Part shown: positions 1-11,024 of the stretch, in pieces | Layout of the letters: each line of letters begins with the position of its first letter | Position numbering within the stretch: the stretch's first letter is position 1 | NCBI GenBank assembly: GCA_963978895.1 | Contig: OZ022242.1 | Coordinates: 26,238,924 to 26,302,923 of the forward strand | Direction of reading: 5' to 3' | DNA from: Erpobdella octoculata | Taxonomy: Eukaryota; Annelida; Clitellata; Hirudinida; Erpobdellidae | Length of the DNA: 64,000 bases | Position numbers and translations under genes: made by a program | Notes under the pieces: generated by a model | What the model saw: only the letters and a program-made list of their open reading frames with translations | Told to the model about the DNA's origin: nothing | Databases searched by the model: none

Positions 1-260
1 CGTACTTCCACATTCCATTATTTGTTTTTAATCGTCTTTGTTTATGTTCGGTTCCTGTACCGCCCGGCCTTTTGCTTTTTCTGAAGATGGCTGACAAAAT
101 AGCCGAAACTTGCAAGTTAAAAAGTAATAAAGATTTGTATAATCGGGCGTTCTTTGAACAACTTCGTGGGCGAGTTAAATTACGCGAACTATCTCATATA
201 ATAGAAAAAGTTTGCAACAAAACTTGGTCAATAAAATTTAACCGAGCCTGTATCGACGAA
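1..260 (+). mobile_element. PLE-A pseudo-LTR fragment (Penelope-like element)
   Basis: 3'UTR, hammerhead ribozyme and the N-terminal codons of a Penelope-like retroelement. The frame opens at ATG 87, inside the ribozyme, and reads MADKIAETCK to the conserved motif FNRACIDE, where it runs straight into a (TA)n tract. A second copy at 30.9-31.3 kb is almost identical but continues ten codons further before its own (TA)n. The left end is cut by the window edge. No RT or endonuclease is present, so this is a terminal fragment. Confidence 0.75.
75..124 (+). ncRNA. Hammerhead ribozyme, type I (PLE-A)
   Basis: Stem I CTTTTT/AAAAAG, core CTGAAGA, one extra U, stem II GGCT/AGCC, GAAA, palindromic stem III ACTTGCAAGT, predicted cleavage after U118. 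All core bases are intact. Confidence 0.82.
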
Positions 261-283
261 ATATATATATATATATATATATA
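261..283. repeat. (TA)n between two PLE 3' ends
   Basis: Short TA tract shared by the 3' end of plus-strand PLE-A and the 3' end of minus-strand PLE-B, so the two elements converge on it. Confidence 0.9.
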
Positions 284-435
284 TTTACAGTATTTCGGCA
301 CTAAATGTTCATTTAAACATGCTCTGTTGAAATATACACGCCATTTAGAAGACACGGTTTTGTCAATTAAACGCTTAAAATATTTTAAGTGAGAGAAAAC
401 ACTTTTACTAAATCTAAAATCAAACGTTTTATTAG

Positions 436-480
436 CAACCAACTTGCAAGTTTCAGCCATTGCGGCCATCGTCAGGGTTG
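436..480 (-). ncRNA. Hammerhead ribozyme, type I (PLE-B)
   Basis: Minus-strand stem I CAACC/GGTTG, core CTGACGA, extra U, stem II GGCC/GGCT with one G-U pair, GAAA, stem III ACTTGCAAGT; cleavage predicted at position 441. The PLE frame starts at the ATG in the core. Confidence 0.8.
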
Positions 481-745
481 TTTTGATTGTCTTAATGTAA
501 CTAAAAGTTAATACATACAGTACATAATAATAATTAAATTCGGGACGATGAACGTTAAATTAAGCAGAAAATAATTAATAATATAATAATAAAAATAAAA
601 TAATAATAATAAAATCAAAATAAAAATACTTTAAAAATTATATTAATTTAAATCGAGAGATAATAATTTAAATTTATAAAATTCATCAAAAGTTTTAAGA
701 AATGTGAAACAGACAAAGAAGCTTATGTATCATATCAAAACAATG

Positions 746-1770
746 TCATCTCCTCCGTCTAATTGTAATATTAATGTTATCAGTTAAGTGAGACAAGCTA
801 AACGGACCAGATATCCCCTCTGAAACACATGTACCATCAACAGACACTCCGTCATCCACCTGAGAAATCTCTGCACAACCCTTTATCCGGTGCATTCGGA
901 CGGAATCATGGCAACCGGATAAACAACCATCATAAAACTCAACACCTGTTCGATCAACGAGACTTTGACCAGGCAATCCCGACAAGCAACATGTATCTAC
1001 AGTTTTAAATCCCTGCAACAAGTCATCTGTAGATGAGGCGCCTTTTTTATCACCATCAATGTTACATATTTCAGAGGCATGGGAGGAAGAAAACATATTG
1101 TAGAAGGATGCATATCGTCGCACTTTAAATCAAGCAAAATGCTATCTGTAATTGAGGTGCCTTTTAAATCACCATCCCGGTTATTTCCATCAGATGCATA
1201 TAAGGGAGAAAAACAGTTATCAATATTGACGTCATCAGCGGTCACGACCCTGAATGAACAACATTCTTTTGCATCCTTGTCATTTACGTGTCCGGATTTG
1301 TTTTCATCAGAGACAGCATTTTCAATCTGATGTTCTATAGCAAGTTGAATATTTGCAGACTGCAGACTCGGTTGTGCAGCCCCTGCATTGGCTGGATCAG
1401 AACAAATCAAAGTATTAATATCAAGTTTGATTCTATTTGATTGAACATCACCAACATCAGATATATTGAACAGAGACAATGTGCCATCTGTGAAATCTCT
1501 TTGCATATTAATTTTGGGTTTTTCCTGTGAAATATACAAAGCTTCAGATAATTTAAAGTGAATCGGACAATGCTCTCTACGCAAAATCTCAGTGTTGCTG
1601 TCCAATATTTTTCTGTCAAGACGAATATGATGTTGTACCCTCATGTGATCTGCAATACTACCACCTTGAACATGCATCGTCAACCTTCTAGCAAGTGTCG
1701 TTCTAGTATGACCTATATAACAATGAGGTATATCTTCATGATACGGGCAAGTAAATTTATATACAACATT
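746..1770 (-). pseudogene. PLE-B GIY-YIG endonuclease/C-terminal region, frameshifted
   Basis: Encodes the region of a PLE polyprotein downstream of the RT. Visible are the GIY-YIG-type core YIGHTRTTLARRLTMHVQG, a low-complexity linker, and the tail LSHLTDNINITIRRRR before the stop. Two overlapping frames are needed: one nucleotide is missing from a T-run near 1098 compared with the plus-strand copy at 51.8 kb. In EN-positive PLEs this domain nicks target DNA for reverse transcription. The upstream edge is lost at about 1770. Confidence 0.78.
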
Positions 1771-1771
1771 A

Positions 1772-1931
1772 CAAGTTTTCTAGTGATGGTAATAAACAGT
1801 TTAATATCATCACAATACTTGCTTGGATAATTATTACCATCACTAGAAAACTTTTAATCCAAATACTTTTTCAGACACATATCAAACATGCAATTAGTAA
1901 ATCCATTATTAATCTGATATTAAACTGTTTT
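1772..1931. repeat. Nested inverted repeats
   Basis: The segment at 1772-1813 contains two motifs that recur reverse-complemented downstream: AAGTTTTCTAGTGATGG is mirrored at about 1837-1853, and AAACAGTTTAATATCA is mirrored at about 1915-1930. The structure abuts the broken end of PLE-B. It may be a rearrangement scar or a small foldback element. Confidence 0.6.
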
Positions 1932-1983
1932 ATAGAAGCCAAATGCATAAAAATTACAAGATGAAAGAAAATATGATTAGAAA

Positions 1984-2360
1984 AATTAAGAGCGCTTGCA
2001 TTTAGGCGAGGCGGTGTTGCCATAGACACGTGGGGTCGATTCCTAGTAGAGTCTTATAAATATTTGCGTTACTTGTGGTGACAGTTAGTCATCCTATTTG
2101 TAGGCTCTTGAAACATTTCAACGCAGTGTTTCACTTCGTAAAAAATTACCTATCTTGCAGCAGTTATAGCTGTCGAGTCGAGCCGAAGTAAGGAGTTCTG
2201 AGCCTATCATAGTCGCAGTCTAATGTTAAGTAGCTTCAAAAGACTGAGACTTCTAGCCATCATTTTTTGGTGATGGTCGGTGGCTCAGTTGGTAAGAGCG
2301 CTTGCATTTAGGCGAGGAGGTGTTGCTGTAGACACGTGGGTTCGATTCTTAGTAGAGTCT
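1984..2360 (+). mobile_element. tRNA-derived repeat, about 1.2 units
   Basis: A truncated unit followed by the head of a second unit of the same 300-bp family that forms the array at 54-57 kb. The second head (about 2276-2355) carries a pol III A box (TGGCTCAGTTGG) and, 40-50 bp later, a B box-like segment (GGTTCGATTC). A D-arm GCTC/GAGC is visible. It ends in (TA)n after AGTAGAGTCT. Confidence 0.75.

Positions 2361-2441
<81 letters not shown>
2361..2441. repeat. (TA)n microsatellite
   Basis: Nearly pure TA between the tRNA-derived repeat and the 5'-truncated LINE, with two single-base interruptions. Confidence 0.95.
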
Positions 2442-2445
<4 letters not shown>

Positions 2446-4925
2446 ACAGAAATTTACTACATTTAGAAACCTCTTCAAATCAACTAAGGTAAAAACCATC
2501 AAACAATTCTACTCCGAAAAGTTTAAATTAAACAACAACAACATGAAAGGAACATGGAAGTTAATTGGGAGCATTTTAAATAAAAAGACCATCATGGAAC
2601 AATGCAAGAATTTCTGTACGGATGACGGTAGTCTATTAACATCTTCTTCTGTTATTGCTGAGTTATTCAATAATTACTTTTCTAATATTGGTTCCAACCT
2701 CGCAAGAAAAATATCCCCACCGGATACAACGTTTGAAAAATATCTTGGCAATCCTGTGACTCACTCTTTTTATGTCGCACCCACTACGCCCGATGAGATT
2801 ATCAAAATAGCTTCAAACTTAAAGATCTCTCACAGCTGCGGAACCGATGGAGTCGACCCATGCATCGCACGAAATTCAATTACGGCGATCGCTTGTCCAT
2901 CTGTCTGCTATAATAAATTGCTCAATATCTTGAGGGGTATTCCCCGCTCAACTAAAAACAGCTAAAGTCATTCCAATTTACAAGGCGCCGTAGCACAGTG
3001 GTGAAAGCAGTTATGCTATCATCCTGCGGTCGTGGGTTCAAATCTCAGTCACGGCGAGGCGTAATTCCGTTGAGCAAGGAATTCACTCACACTGCTCAGG
3101 CCAACTCAGCCTTTCATCCTTCACTGGTCGATGAATGAGTACCAGTTTCACGACTGGGATGTAATAGGGTTCGGCACATTCCGATTTCGGATACACGTGC
3201 GGGTGGCAGGTAACACTGTGTGATCCCATATGCACTAGCAGTTCCCGGCGCTGCTGAGGTATTAATTGATATACGAAGTAGCGCCCTAATGTTATACATT
3301 TACATTTACATTTACATTTATTTACAAATCTGGGAAAAAAGAAAACTTTTCTAATTATCGGCCGATATCTGTATTGTGCTATTTCTCAAAGTTTTTTTGA
3401 AAGAGTGATACACTCCAGACTTTATAATTATTTTGATAAAATTTCCATTATTACACCCAATCAGTTTGGATTTAGAAAAAATCACTCAACTTATATGCCA
3501 CTGGTTATGTTACACTCAAAGATTGCCGAGGCCATGGAAATATGTAGTTGGCATCTTCCTGGACCTAGCTAAAGCCTTCGATACGGTTGATCACGTATCT
3601 CTGGTGGTAAAATTGAGGCACTATGGAATCCGGGGAACTCCACTATCATGGTTCAGTGACTATCTTAGTTGTAGATCACAATGCGTCTAGTATAGCAATT
3701 CTATCTCTTCGATGGAGCAGGTAACTTGCGGGGTGCCTCAAGGGTCGCTGCTGGGCCCGCTTCTATTCCTCATCTATATTAACGACCTATGCTCAGTTTC
3801 AGATCGCCTTGAATTTGTTTTGTTTGCAGACGATACTAACCTCTTTGCGACTGGCGATAACTTAGAAAATTTATATTACGATACCAACCGTGAATTGCTT
3901 TCTGTTTCTAAATGGTTCTCTGCTAGTAGACTTTCTTTAAATGTAAGCAAAACGAATTATATTTTATTTCACCATATAAACAAAAATACTTTCTGTAATT
4001 GTCAGCTGAAGATTGAAGATATACCAATTTTGCGGGTTCCTTATTGTAAGTTCGTGGGCGTGTTGCTTGATGAACACCTTACATTAAAAACTCACATTGA
4101 ACATGTTACATCTAAGGTTGCAAAAAATTGTGGAGTGCTATCTCGTATACACCAGTTTGTTGATGCCAATATTTCTATGATGTTATACTATGCACTTATA
4201 TTTCCGTACTTATCATACTGCAATATTTTCTGGGCCTCAAATTATTCAACTCGTTTAAAGCCTCTTCATATTTTGCTAAAGCGAATTATTCGAATTATTT
4301 TTCACATGCCTCCCACATCGTCTTGTTAAATTCAAATGGCTAACAACAACATTCTTAATATTTATCAGATTAATTTCTTCCAAACTGGCATTTTCATGTA
4401 TAAATATGATAATTTTATATTACCCTCATCATTCGATAACATGTTTGTAAAATTATCTGATGTTCATTCCCATGATCTGCGCACCGGTCGCTGTTTTCGG
4501 ACGGATTTTGCTCGGACAACTCTTAAAACATTCTCTATTAAATGCTCTGGCCCTCGTATTTATTCAACCATTCCAATATCTGTCTCCTCCTTGAAACGTA
4601 TTTCGTTATTTAAGCAAGCTCTGAAATCTTACTTATAAGATTACACACTCATAACTGCTCAATACCTATTACCTTAGCATACCAATTTCAGTCTCTTTCT
4701 TGATAAATTTATTGAACTACTATTTGAAATGTCTTAACTCAACCCACTCATTTTGGTTCTTTTTGTAAAGCGGGAACGAATTCCCTTCGGACGAACCTTT
4801 TGGGCACCTTATTCCTTTCTCAACTAATGGATTTTTTCTTTTTTTGAAATTTTGGTACTATATTTTTCTTGTCGTTTTGGTTAATTTTTTTGTTTATGTT
4901 TAATACTTATGTTGGTGCTCAATAA

Positions 4926-4929
<4 letters not shown>
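2442..4929 (+). pseudogene. CR1-like LINE, 5'-truncated ORF2 split by a SINE
   Basis: Degenerate non-LTR reverse transcriptase. It starts in the linker before the RT (FYSEKFKLNNNN), continues through DGVDPCIAR, and is interrupted at 2984 by a SINE. It resumes with NYRPIS-like sequence, FLDLAKAFDTVDH, GVPQGSLLGPLLFLIYINDL and the catalytic LFADDTNLF near 3824-3840. It ends with the family's C-terminal region and a stop near 4638. Several frameshifts and stops lie between 3328 and 3715 and near 4328. The 3'UTR ends in CTCAATAAATAAA running into (TA)n. Its closest relative in the window is the minus-strand LINE at 22.4-28.6 kb. The endonuclease is absent. Confidence 0.85.
2984..3319 (+). mobile_element. 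tRNA-derived SINE inside the LINE, with target-site duplication
   Basis: Flanked by the 8-bp direct repeat ATTTACAA (2976-2983 and 3320-3327). The related LINE shows the uninterrupted coding order. The head matches tRNA promoters: A box-like TAGCACAGTGGT and B box-like GGTTCAAATCT. The 3' end is an (ACATTT)n tail. It is unrelated in sequence to the 300-bp tRNA-derived satellite. Confidence 0.85.

Positions 4930-4990
<61 letters not shown>
4930..4990. repeat. (TA)n microsatellite
   Basis: Lies between the 3' end of the CR1-like LINE and the left end of the PLE-F pseudo-LTR. Confidence 0.95.
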
Positions 4991-4992
<2 letters not shown>

Positions 4993-5407
4993 ATTTTAGT
5001 GAAACTTTGGCTGAACGCGTCGACACTTATTTACTCACTGAAAACGTGTTTATTAATACTCGGCTACTTTTATTGATTTTACGTCTAACTATCTATGTAT
5101 TGAAAACAAACTAACGGCTGTTTAATTCACTTTATTATTATAAGTTTGAGAAAGTGTCCTTTTCGATTTTAATTATACCGTTTTATTATTATAAAGTTTA
5201 AAATGAAGCTCTGAAGATGGTTAAATTAACCGAAACTGGCCAGTCAGCTGGAAAAAATAAAGATTTTAAAACGTTGCTTGGTGTAGTTTCAGAAAGGAAA
5301 GATATTGTTGTTTTGCAAGGTTTATACAAGAAACTGTTGAATGCAAAATGGGCTATAAAGTTCAATGAAACTTGCTTGCGGAAAAATTTTGTCCCCAATT
5401 ATGAATG

Positions 5408-5410
<3 letters not shown>
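4991..5410 (+). mobile_element. PLE-F solo pseudo-LTR
   Basis: A 420-bp unit with (TA)n on both sides: 3'UTR, hammerhead, then N-terminal codons from ATG 5217 ([10 protein letters not shown] to [17 protein letters not shown]), ending at the later of the two PLE 3' termini. No body is present, so it behaves like a solo LTR. The open frame continues through (TA)n into the next element by chance. Confidence 0.75.
5207..5249 (+). ncRNA. Hammerhead ribozyme, type I (PLE-F)
   Basis: Stem I AGCT/AGCT, core CTGAAGA, extra U, stem II GGTTA/TAACC, GAAA, stem III ACTGGCCAGT, cleavage after C5245. The core ATG opens the PLE frame. Confidence 0.8.
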
Positions 5411-5642
<232 letters not shown>

Positions 5643-5931
5643 CGAGCGGTTCCGCCCGGCGATGACAGCGGATCCGTGCGTGTGGACTGCTCGTCCGCAT
5701 TCCCTCATTTAACTAACTGCGGCAACATAACTTTCCGCAGACGAAAGTGATTAGCCGCATTTCATTCAGTTCTATACTTTTATACTTATACTTTTATTTT
5801 ATTTCAGTCGTAACCTATTACTCTCGTGATCCTTTCATTCCGATTTTATATTTTATATTTCATATTTTATCTTTCGTGTCGGCCATCGCTTCGCTGGTCA
5901 CAACGTAAACATTTACTTCTCGGCATGCTAT

Positions 5932-6206
5932 TTAGTCCAGGAGAATTAAAAAAAGCTGGCATAATTGGAACAAAAGCAGTTTGATATTTTGTTTTGTAGG
6001 TATATGTGTTAGCAACAATTAGTTAAAAATCCACCCTTCCAACTCATCGTTTAAAAAAATTACAGACGATTTTCAAAATCGGCCTTAAAATCGGTAAATT
6101 AATTGAATATGCCAGCTCTTTTAATCCAATTAGATGAAAATAACTAAAGTTTAAGCTGAATGCTTTATTGTTACTTATTGCATGATATACAAATATTAAA
6201 AATTAT

Positions 6207-6247
<41 letters not shown>

Positions 6248-8864
6248 ACAAATGAACTGATTTATGGAGCCGTTTTTCCATAAAATATACAATATATCAG
6301 CTCTTAAAATCCATTTAAATAAAAATAACTCAATCTATAGATGAAAACTACCTAATACAAAATATACATAAGTTAAAATTTGTCTCGCAACATTATATAC
6401 GGATACAAATAAACTACTTTATTGTGCCGTTTTTGACTAAATGTGCAAAATAAATTAAGATTAATATGAAAATTGCTTGTTACATACTATTTAATATACA
6501 CATATTAAAAAGCATACATATAAATCCATAAATAATTTCCAATTTCAACATACAATAAAAAAACATACAGAAAAACAACAAAAACACCTAAAAATAACAA
6601 TTTCTTTATTTCCCGCCGTGTCCTTTGTCTGTGTGCCTATATCCCAAGACATGAAACCCACCTAGACGACATACTATGTTCAGTTTGGATGAATGCACAA
6701 TATCAACAGCCTTTAACCACAGCGGCTGATCGAAAGTCACACAAGCCGTTGGAATGTTGAGCTTTTTAGCCTGGCGTTCTATGAAAGTTAACGTGGAAAA
6801 AATACAAGACATGTCATTAGGATTCAAATCAATAATCGGAAGCATCCTTATGTCTGATGATGATCTGAAATCTCCGTCTGGCTTACAAGCATGTTCCATA
6901 AAGCCAGACCAATTTGGCCTTTGCTGATCTTCATCTAAGCACAAGATACCGATTTTCCAGGCAAGTTCCAAGTTTAAAGAAGGAGGCAACACAGAAGGAA
7001 AATTTAATTGAGAGATGGGCTTGAAAGACATCAATGATAATGATGACTTGTCGGGGAATGTGTATCCCAATATAGGAATACCTCGGTTGTTCACAACACA
7101 ACTGGATTTTAGGCGTGACAATCGGGGTACAGGTGATTCAGCAAAGTGTCCTGACCCTAATCGATTACACGGAGTAGACATTGATATGATGCCCATACCG
7201 TGAAAGGTACCACTTCCATCTAAAGTGATAACGTTGTGGTCAAGATTATCACCAGACCATTGCGTAAAACATTGAGGAAAAGACTGAGGAGTATCAGGGG
7301 AGTCATTCTGAACCACTGATTGTTTAAAAAGTTTAACTTCATCATATGAAATTGAAAATCCCAACCGTGACAGCAAATCAAGCAGCCATCTAGATCCAAA
7401 GGCGTGATCTAAACTAACTCCAACGCCAAACAAAATTGGAGAAATAAGAGATCTTTGTCTTGCCCCCTGCACAATAGAATGACATATGGAAACTTGTTTT
7501 ATTTCATTACAAACAATATTTTCTATTAAGATTTTCAACAAACTAGGAATCCACCTTTTGGCATTTTCAATATTTGAGAAATCATCAGTTCCTGGATATG
7601 TTTCATTTGAGGACATTTCCCTTATTTGAGCTCTTATCAATTTTGCTGCTGCCACTATGATACGCTCACTCTCATCTTCTATGCTACTCTTTTTTTCATC
7701 ATACCATTGCTTAGTTATAATGTGAGACGCCATGTTACGGAAGCAAATAACATTTTTCCGACCACAAACTTCGGCAAAAAATATGTGCTCGGCGTAGCGT
7801 TCTTCCAGCTTTCGTTTTATATGTTTTAATGAATACACTTCACCATCTTCCGATAATTCTTGCATTTTAATTTGTAATTCAGCTATTGTATAAATTCCTT
7901 GATCTTCTTCTTCTAACCAGTCACACAGTTTCTCAAAAGTAATTAACATGTCGTTATCTGGATGTCGACCTGGCTGGTTTCGGCCAGCGGTATTATCTCC
8001 GACATGTGACGATCTACATTTTTGGAACACAGAAAGACACACTCTGTGGTAACGAGCTTCTTCAGCAGGTAAGTCATTGCATGTATTTAACCTACCAAGA
8101 ACTTCTACACTCCATGCATCATTTCTTTTGTGGCAAGTTTTAATTATAGTTTCTCTGAATTTCAATGTCATCACAGTACTTGATTCTTCTTTTAAATATT
8201 TTCTACCGTCTCCAAGATCTATTTTTCCACACAAAAAACAATGTTGCTTCCAATTGAAAGTGTCGACAGACGATCGTAATAATTTACACTTAAAATTCTC
8301 TTGATCAACACCAACACCTTCTGCATGCTGCTCATTCTTTCGTTGCAATTGATCGAAACTTCTTTTGTTAGTGTAGTCTCTCCGGCAATGATCATGAACA
8401 TTAGCTACATTTGGTTTATTTAACAGATACTCTGTTAACTGTTCATCACCACGTAAAACGCTGAATTGACATAACGTTTCAATACCTTTAACACCTAGTG
8501 TAACCATCTTGACTGTATCACAGACGTTGTCGGAACGGAATTCAGTTCGACAAATTAAACATACCATTTCATTTAGTTCACCCATTTCGAAGAAAAACAA
8601 TAAAAACTCCAAAAAATAGATGTTTTACAAAATACTAACTTAGAAATTCGATGTTTTACGACAATTTACGAAAATGCTAACTTATCGCTCACTACGGTAA
8701 ATCTCTTACAAAAAAGCGTCAAAAAACCAATTTCCTATTTGACGATTTCAACCGATTTTTGCAGGAAGATTCATAAACGTATTACAAACAATATATCCAA
8801 AAATCAGCTTGATGCGAATTTTGTCTAGGTACAACAAGGAAAAATTTTAATTCTCCTGGACTAA
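5932..8864 (-). mobile_element. TIR-bounded DNA element carrying a 668-codon ORF
   Basis: Left end TTAGTCCAGGAGAATTAAAA and right end TTTTAATTCTCCTGGACTAA are perfect 20-bp inverted repeats 2.9 kb apart inside the PLE-G 3'UTR. The target duplication is ambiguous: TA if the repeat starts at GTCC, or ATT if it starts at TAGTCC. AT-rich DNA with a long poly-A run (6209-6245) lies between the left end and the ORF. No DDE transposase is recognised. Confidence 0.75.
6606..8612 (-). CDS. Uncharacterised Cys/His-rich mobile-element-associated protein, probably C-terminally truncated
   Basis: A 668-codon uninterrupted frame. The N-terminal third has zinc-binding-type clusters: CLICRTEF, HDHCRRDYTNK, CFLCGKIDLG, and YHRVCLSVFQKC. 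The centre has DNLDHNVITLDGSGTFHGMG, and the end has PIIDLNPNDMSCIFSTLTF, VTFDQPLWLKA and VCRLGGFHVLGYR. I recognise this pattern from a multicopy family in invertebrate genomes that has no function I can name. Family members normally continue several hundred residues after RLGGFH, so this copy looks shortened, with its stop 740 bp from the element end. It is the only sizeable gene in the inverted-repeat element, so a role in mobility is possible but unproven. A decayed relative of the missing C-terminal half lies at 11.0-11.9 kb. Confidence 0.7.
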   Translation of the reverse strand: MEFLLFFFEMGELNEMVCLICRTEFRSDNVCDTVKMVTLGVKGIETLCQFSVLRGDEQLTEYLLNKPNVANVHDHCRRDYTNKRSFDQLQRKNEQHAEGVGVDQENFKCKLLRSSVDTFNWKQHCFLCGKIDLGDGRKYLKEESSTVMTLKFRETIIKTCHKRNDAWSVEVLGRLNTCNDLPAEEARYHRVCLSVFQKCRSSHVGDNTAGRNQPGRHPDNDMLITFEKLCDWLEEEDQGIYTIAELQIKMQELSEDGEVYSLKHIKRKLEERYAEHIFFAEVCGRKNVICFRNMASHIITKQWYDEKKSSIEDESERIIVAAAKLIRAQIREMSSNETYPGTDDFSNIENAKRWIPSLLKILIENIVCNEIKQVSICHSIVQGARQRSLISPILFGVGVSLDHAFGSRWLLDLLSRLGFSISYDEVKLFKQSVVQNDSPDTPQSFPQCFTQWSGDNLDHNVITLDGSGTFHGMGIISMSTPCNRLGSGHFAESPVPRLSRLKSSCVVNNRGIPILGYTFPDKSSLSLMSFKPISQLNFPSVLPPSLNLELAWKIGILCLDEDQQRPNWSGFMEHACKPDGDFRSSSDIRMLPIIDLNPNDMSCIFSTLTFIERQAKKLNIPTACVTFDQPLWLKAVDIVHSSKLNIVCRLGGFHVLGYRHTDKGHGGK

Positions 8865-9186
8865 TTCGTTTACCGTTTCGCTGGTTGCTTCGTGGTTTTT
8901 GAAGTCGATTTCTAGTAAGTTTACACATCTTCCAAAACCGTTTTTCATTTTATATCAAACACCCAACAATATATAACGCAGTTTCACTCCACTTTATGTC
9001 TTCTGTTTTTACAATAGTACTCCCGTCTTTTATATACCATGTACCTCGCTTTAATTTTACTTCACACTATTTTACCTGTTCGCATTATATTCATCGCCTA
9101 ATCGTCTGGTTTTAAGTAAGCACGTTTTACCATTATTCTAATTTCACTTCGTTCGTTTTTGAATATTCGCATTATTTTCTATTCAA

Positions 9187-9230
9187 GGGCTCTGATGATG
9201 GCTTTCGAGCCGAAACTGTACAGTAAGCCC
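9187..9230 (+). ncRNA. Hammerhead ribozyme, type I (PLE-G)
   Basis: Stem I GGGCT/AGCCC, core CTGATGA, extra U, stem II GGCT-TTCG-AGCC, GAAA, stem III ACTGTACAGT, cleavage after A9225. One of the best-formed examples in the window. Confidence 0.88.
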
Positions 9231-9388
9231 GCTACGAAAATTAATAAAGAATTTTACTTAAAAAACAAAGTCGATGTCCGTAGATTGGAATCTTATGTTA
9301 AAAAAATAATAAACAAAAAATGGGCAGTTATTTTTAATGGAGCATGCATGAAAGAAAATCTACTGCCGAGTTATGCAAAAAACACAAA

Positions 9389-9436
<48 letters not shown>
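9389..9436. repeat. (TA)n(TG)n microsatellite
   Basis: TA tract turning into TG, sitting between converging 3' ends of PLE-G (plus) and PLE-H (minus). Confidence 0.95.
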
Positions 9437-9540
9437 TTAAAGCATATTTCGGAATGATATCTTCTTTTAGACAAGTTTCGTTTAACTTTGGCTAACTGGC
9501 CAGTTTCGGACGTATCCATCTTCAGAGCCCTAATTTAATT
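9437..9540 (-). mobile_element. PLE-H pseudo-LTR end with internal deletion
   Basis: Minus-strand hammerhead plus MDTSETGQLAKV from ATG 9519. The sequence then jumps to ETCLKEDIIPKYALN in another frame at the (TG)n(TA)n tract. Compared with the PLE-H copy at 30.4 kb, roughly 110 bp of N-terminal coding sequence are missing. Confidence 0.7.
9490..9529 (-). ncRNA. Hammerhead ribozyme, type I (PLE-H)
   Basis: Stem I GGCT/AGCC, core CTGAAGA, extra U, stem II GGA-TACG-TCC, GAAA, stem III ACTGGCCAGT, cleavage at position 9494. Confidence 0.83.
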
Positions 9541-11020
9541 TCATAAATTCTCGATTTTTCGGAAACGGTTTTTGAAAGTTTGGATTGAAATTATTTCCGA
9601 ACCCGATTAAAACCGAACGCTGGGAAGAAAAATATTTCTGATTACTTCCGTACCCGAATAACACCGAACGACAGACATTCATGCTTAGTCAAAAGAATGG
9701 TGATAAATGTATACCCAAAGCTTGTGTGACTATTAGGTGTACCGCAGGCCCTAATGAGTAAAAATAATACAACTTCAATGAAATAAGAAGCATATATATT
9801 TTAAATGTAACTTTAAACAGAAATACGATTAAACAAACGTTAAGCAGCACATAGATGTACTCTGTGCAGACTTCGGCGACGTATGATGGTAAACTGCGTG
9901 AATGATCAAGGGGTCGGTTTCATCTACTGAAATCTATAATTGCATGACTGAAGTCCAAAAACACAACAACAAATCTACTCAAATATTTTCTCTGGCTTTT
10001 AAATCTCATGAACGCCTGAATTAAAATCAGAAGCTGATCATTTTTTTAATGTTACTGCTAAGATTTCCATAAATGAAACTATGTGACTAATTTGTCATTT
10101 ATTGCTTTGAATTAAGCAACAAAATTTTTAATTACATTTTGACTTCTTTTCCAACATGCTTTAAATTGAAATTTTGATTATAGTCGTATTCTGTATTAAC
10201 CTTTAACAATTAATAATAGAAATTTTCAATTACTATACATGATATACGTCGCTGGCAAATAATTTCACTACAATTGATAGATGACAAGCAGTCTTTTTGA
10301 GAACCAGTCAATACTATTGAGTTTTAACTGTTTTGATAATGATACATTTTTCAAAAAGTGTTCAGAAAATACAACATACAACATAGAGTGTTAGGTAAAT
10401 AAAAGCGTGCAAAAAGAACTTAAATTTAGAAATTCACCGCTAAATATTCTTCAAAGTTTTCCTGCAGTTGTCGTAATATAACTTGAACAATGCGCTCTTT
10501 TTTGACTAGGTCCTGAGAGAAAAAGTTATTTACTGAATATAAATTATTATCGTCATATTTTGTTACTATTTTTCACACTCTAAAACCTGCAAATTTAACT
10601 CCAAAATAATAGGCCGTGGGACAAAATTTTTAGCGGCGCTCTAAAATAGTTTCGTTTATCATCATGAAAGACAAGGTTTTTTTTGTCTGAAAAAAATTAT
10701 CCCGTATTTATTCCTGCATTTTAATTTTTTATAGCGCTTTATATAAAATGACCAAAAAACACTGAAAATCGATATTTGAACTTTAAAAAAAAAAAAAAAA
10801 ACAGCAGCTGACATATAAACATAATAACAAAATCACATTAATCAATAAATGAAGCAATTACTAAAAATGAATTTTTATGTTTAGTGTTATTTAAGACATG
10901 TAAATTAAAATTAAATTGAAACTAATGTTAGATATTTATTTAAGTTGTGTATTTTGTAACAGTTCCATAATGTATAATATAATGTAAATTCTAGATATAT
11001 ATACATAATTTAAACTATAA
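9541..11020. other. AT-rich DNA without a recognised gene
   Basis: No convincing coding region, RNA gene or bounded element seen. The first 130 bp contain spaced CCGAACCC/ACCGAACG motifs reminiscent of the MITE at 59.5 kb. A short poly-A run is at about 10785-10801. Confidence 0.5.
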
Positions 11021-11024
11021 TATT

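Larger units (their letters stand above)
284..1770 (-). mobile_element. PLE-B 3' half: endonuclease region to pseudo-LTR
   Basis: Read on the minus strand the order is the GIY-YIG-region C-terminal frame (1770-746), stop, AT-rich 3'UTR (about 743-481), hammerhead (480-436), N-terminal codons from ATG 469 (MAAMAETCKL to [14 protein letters not shown]), then (TA)n. This order defines the right pseudo-LTR of this family. Related PLE-B copies lie at 48.4-52.6 kb. The RT domain is missing, cut off at the inverted-repeat junction near 1770. Confidence 0.78.

Noticed and set aside
9541..9680. Copy of the CCGAAC-rich MITE
   Set aside because: Shares only short CCGAACC/ACCGAACG motifs; no TAGAGATGGG-type ends.
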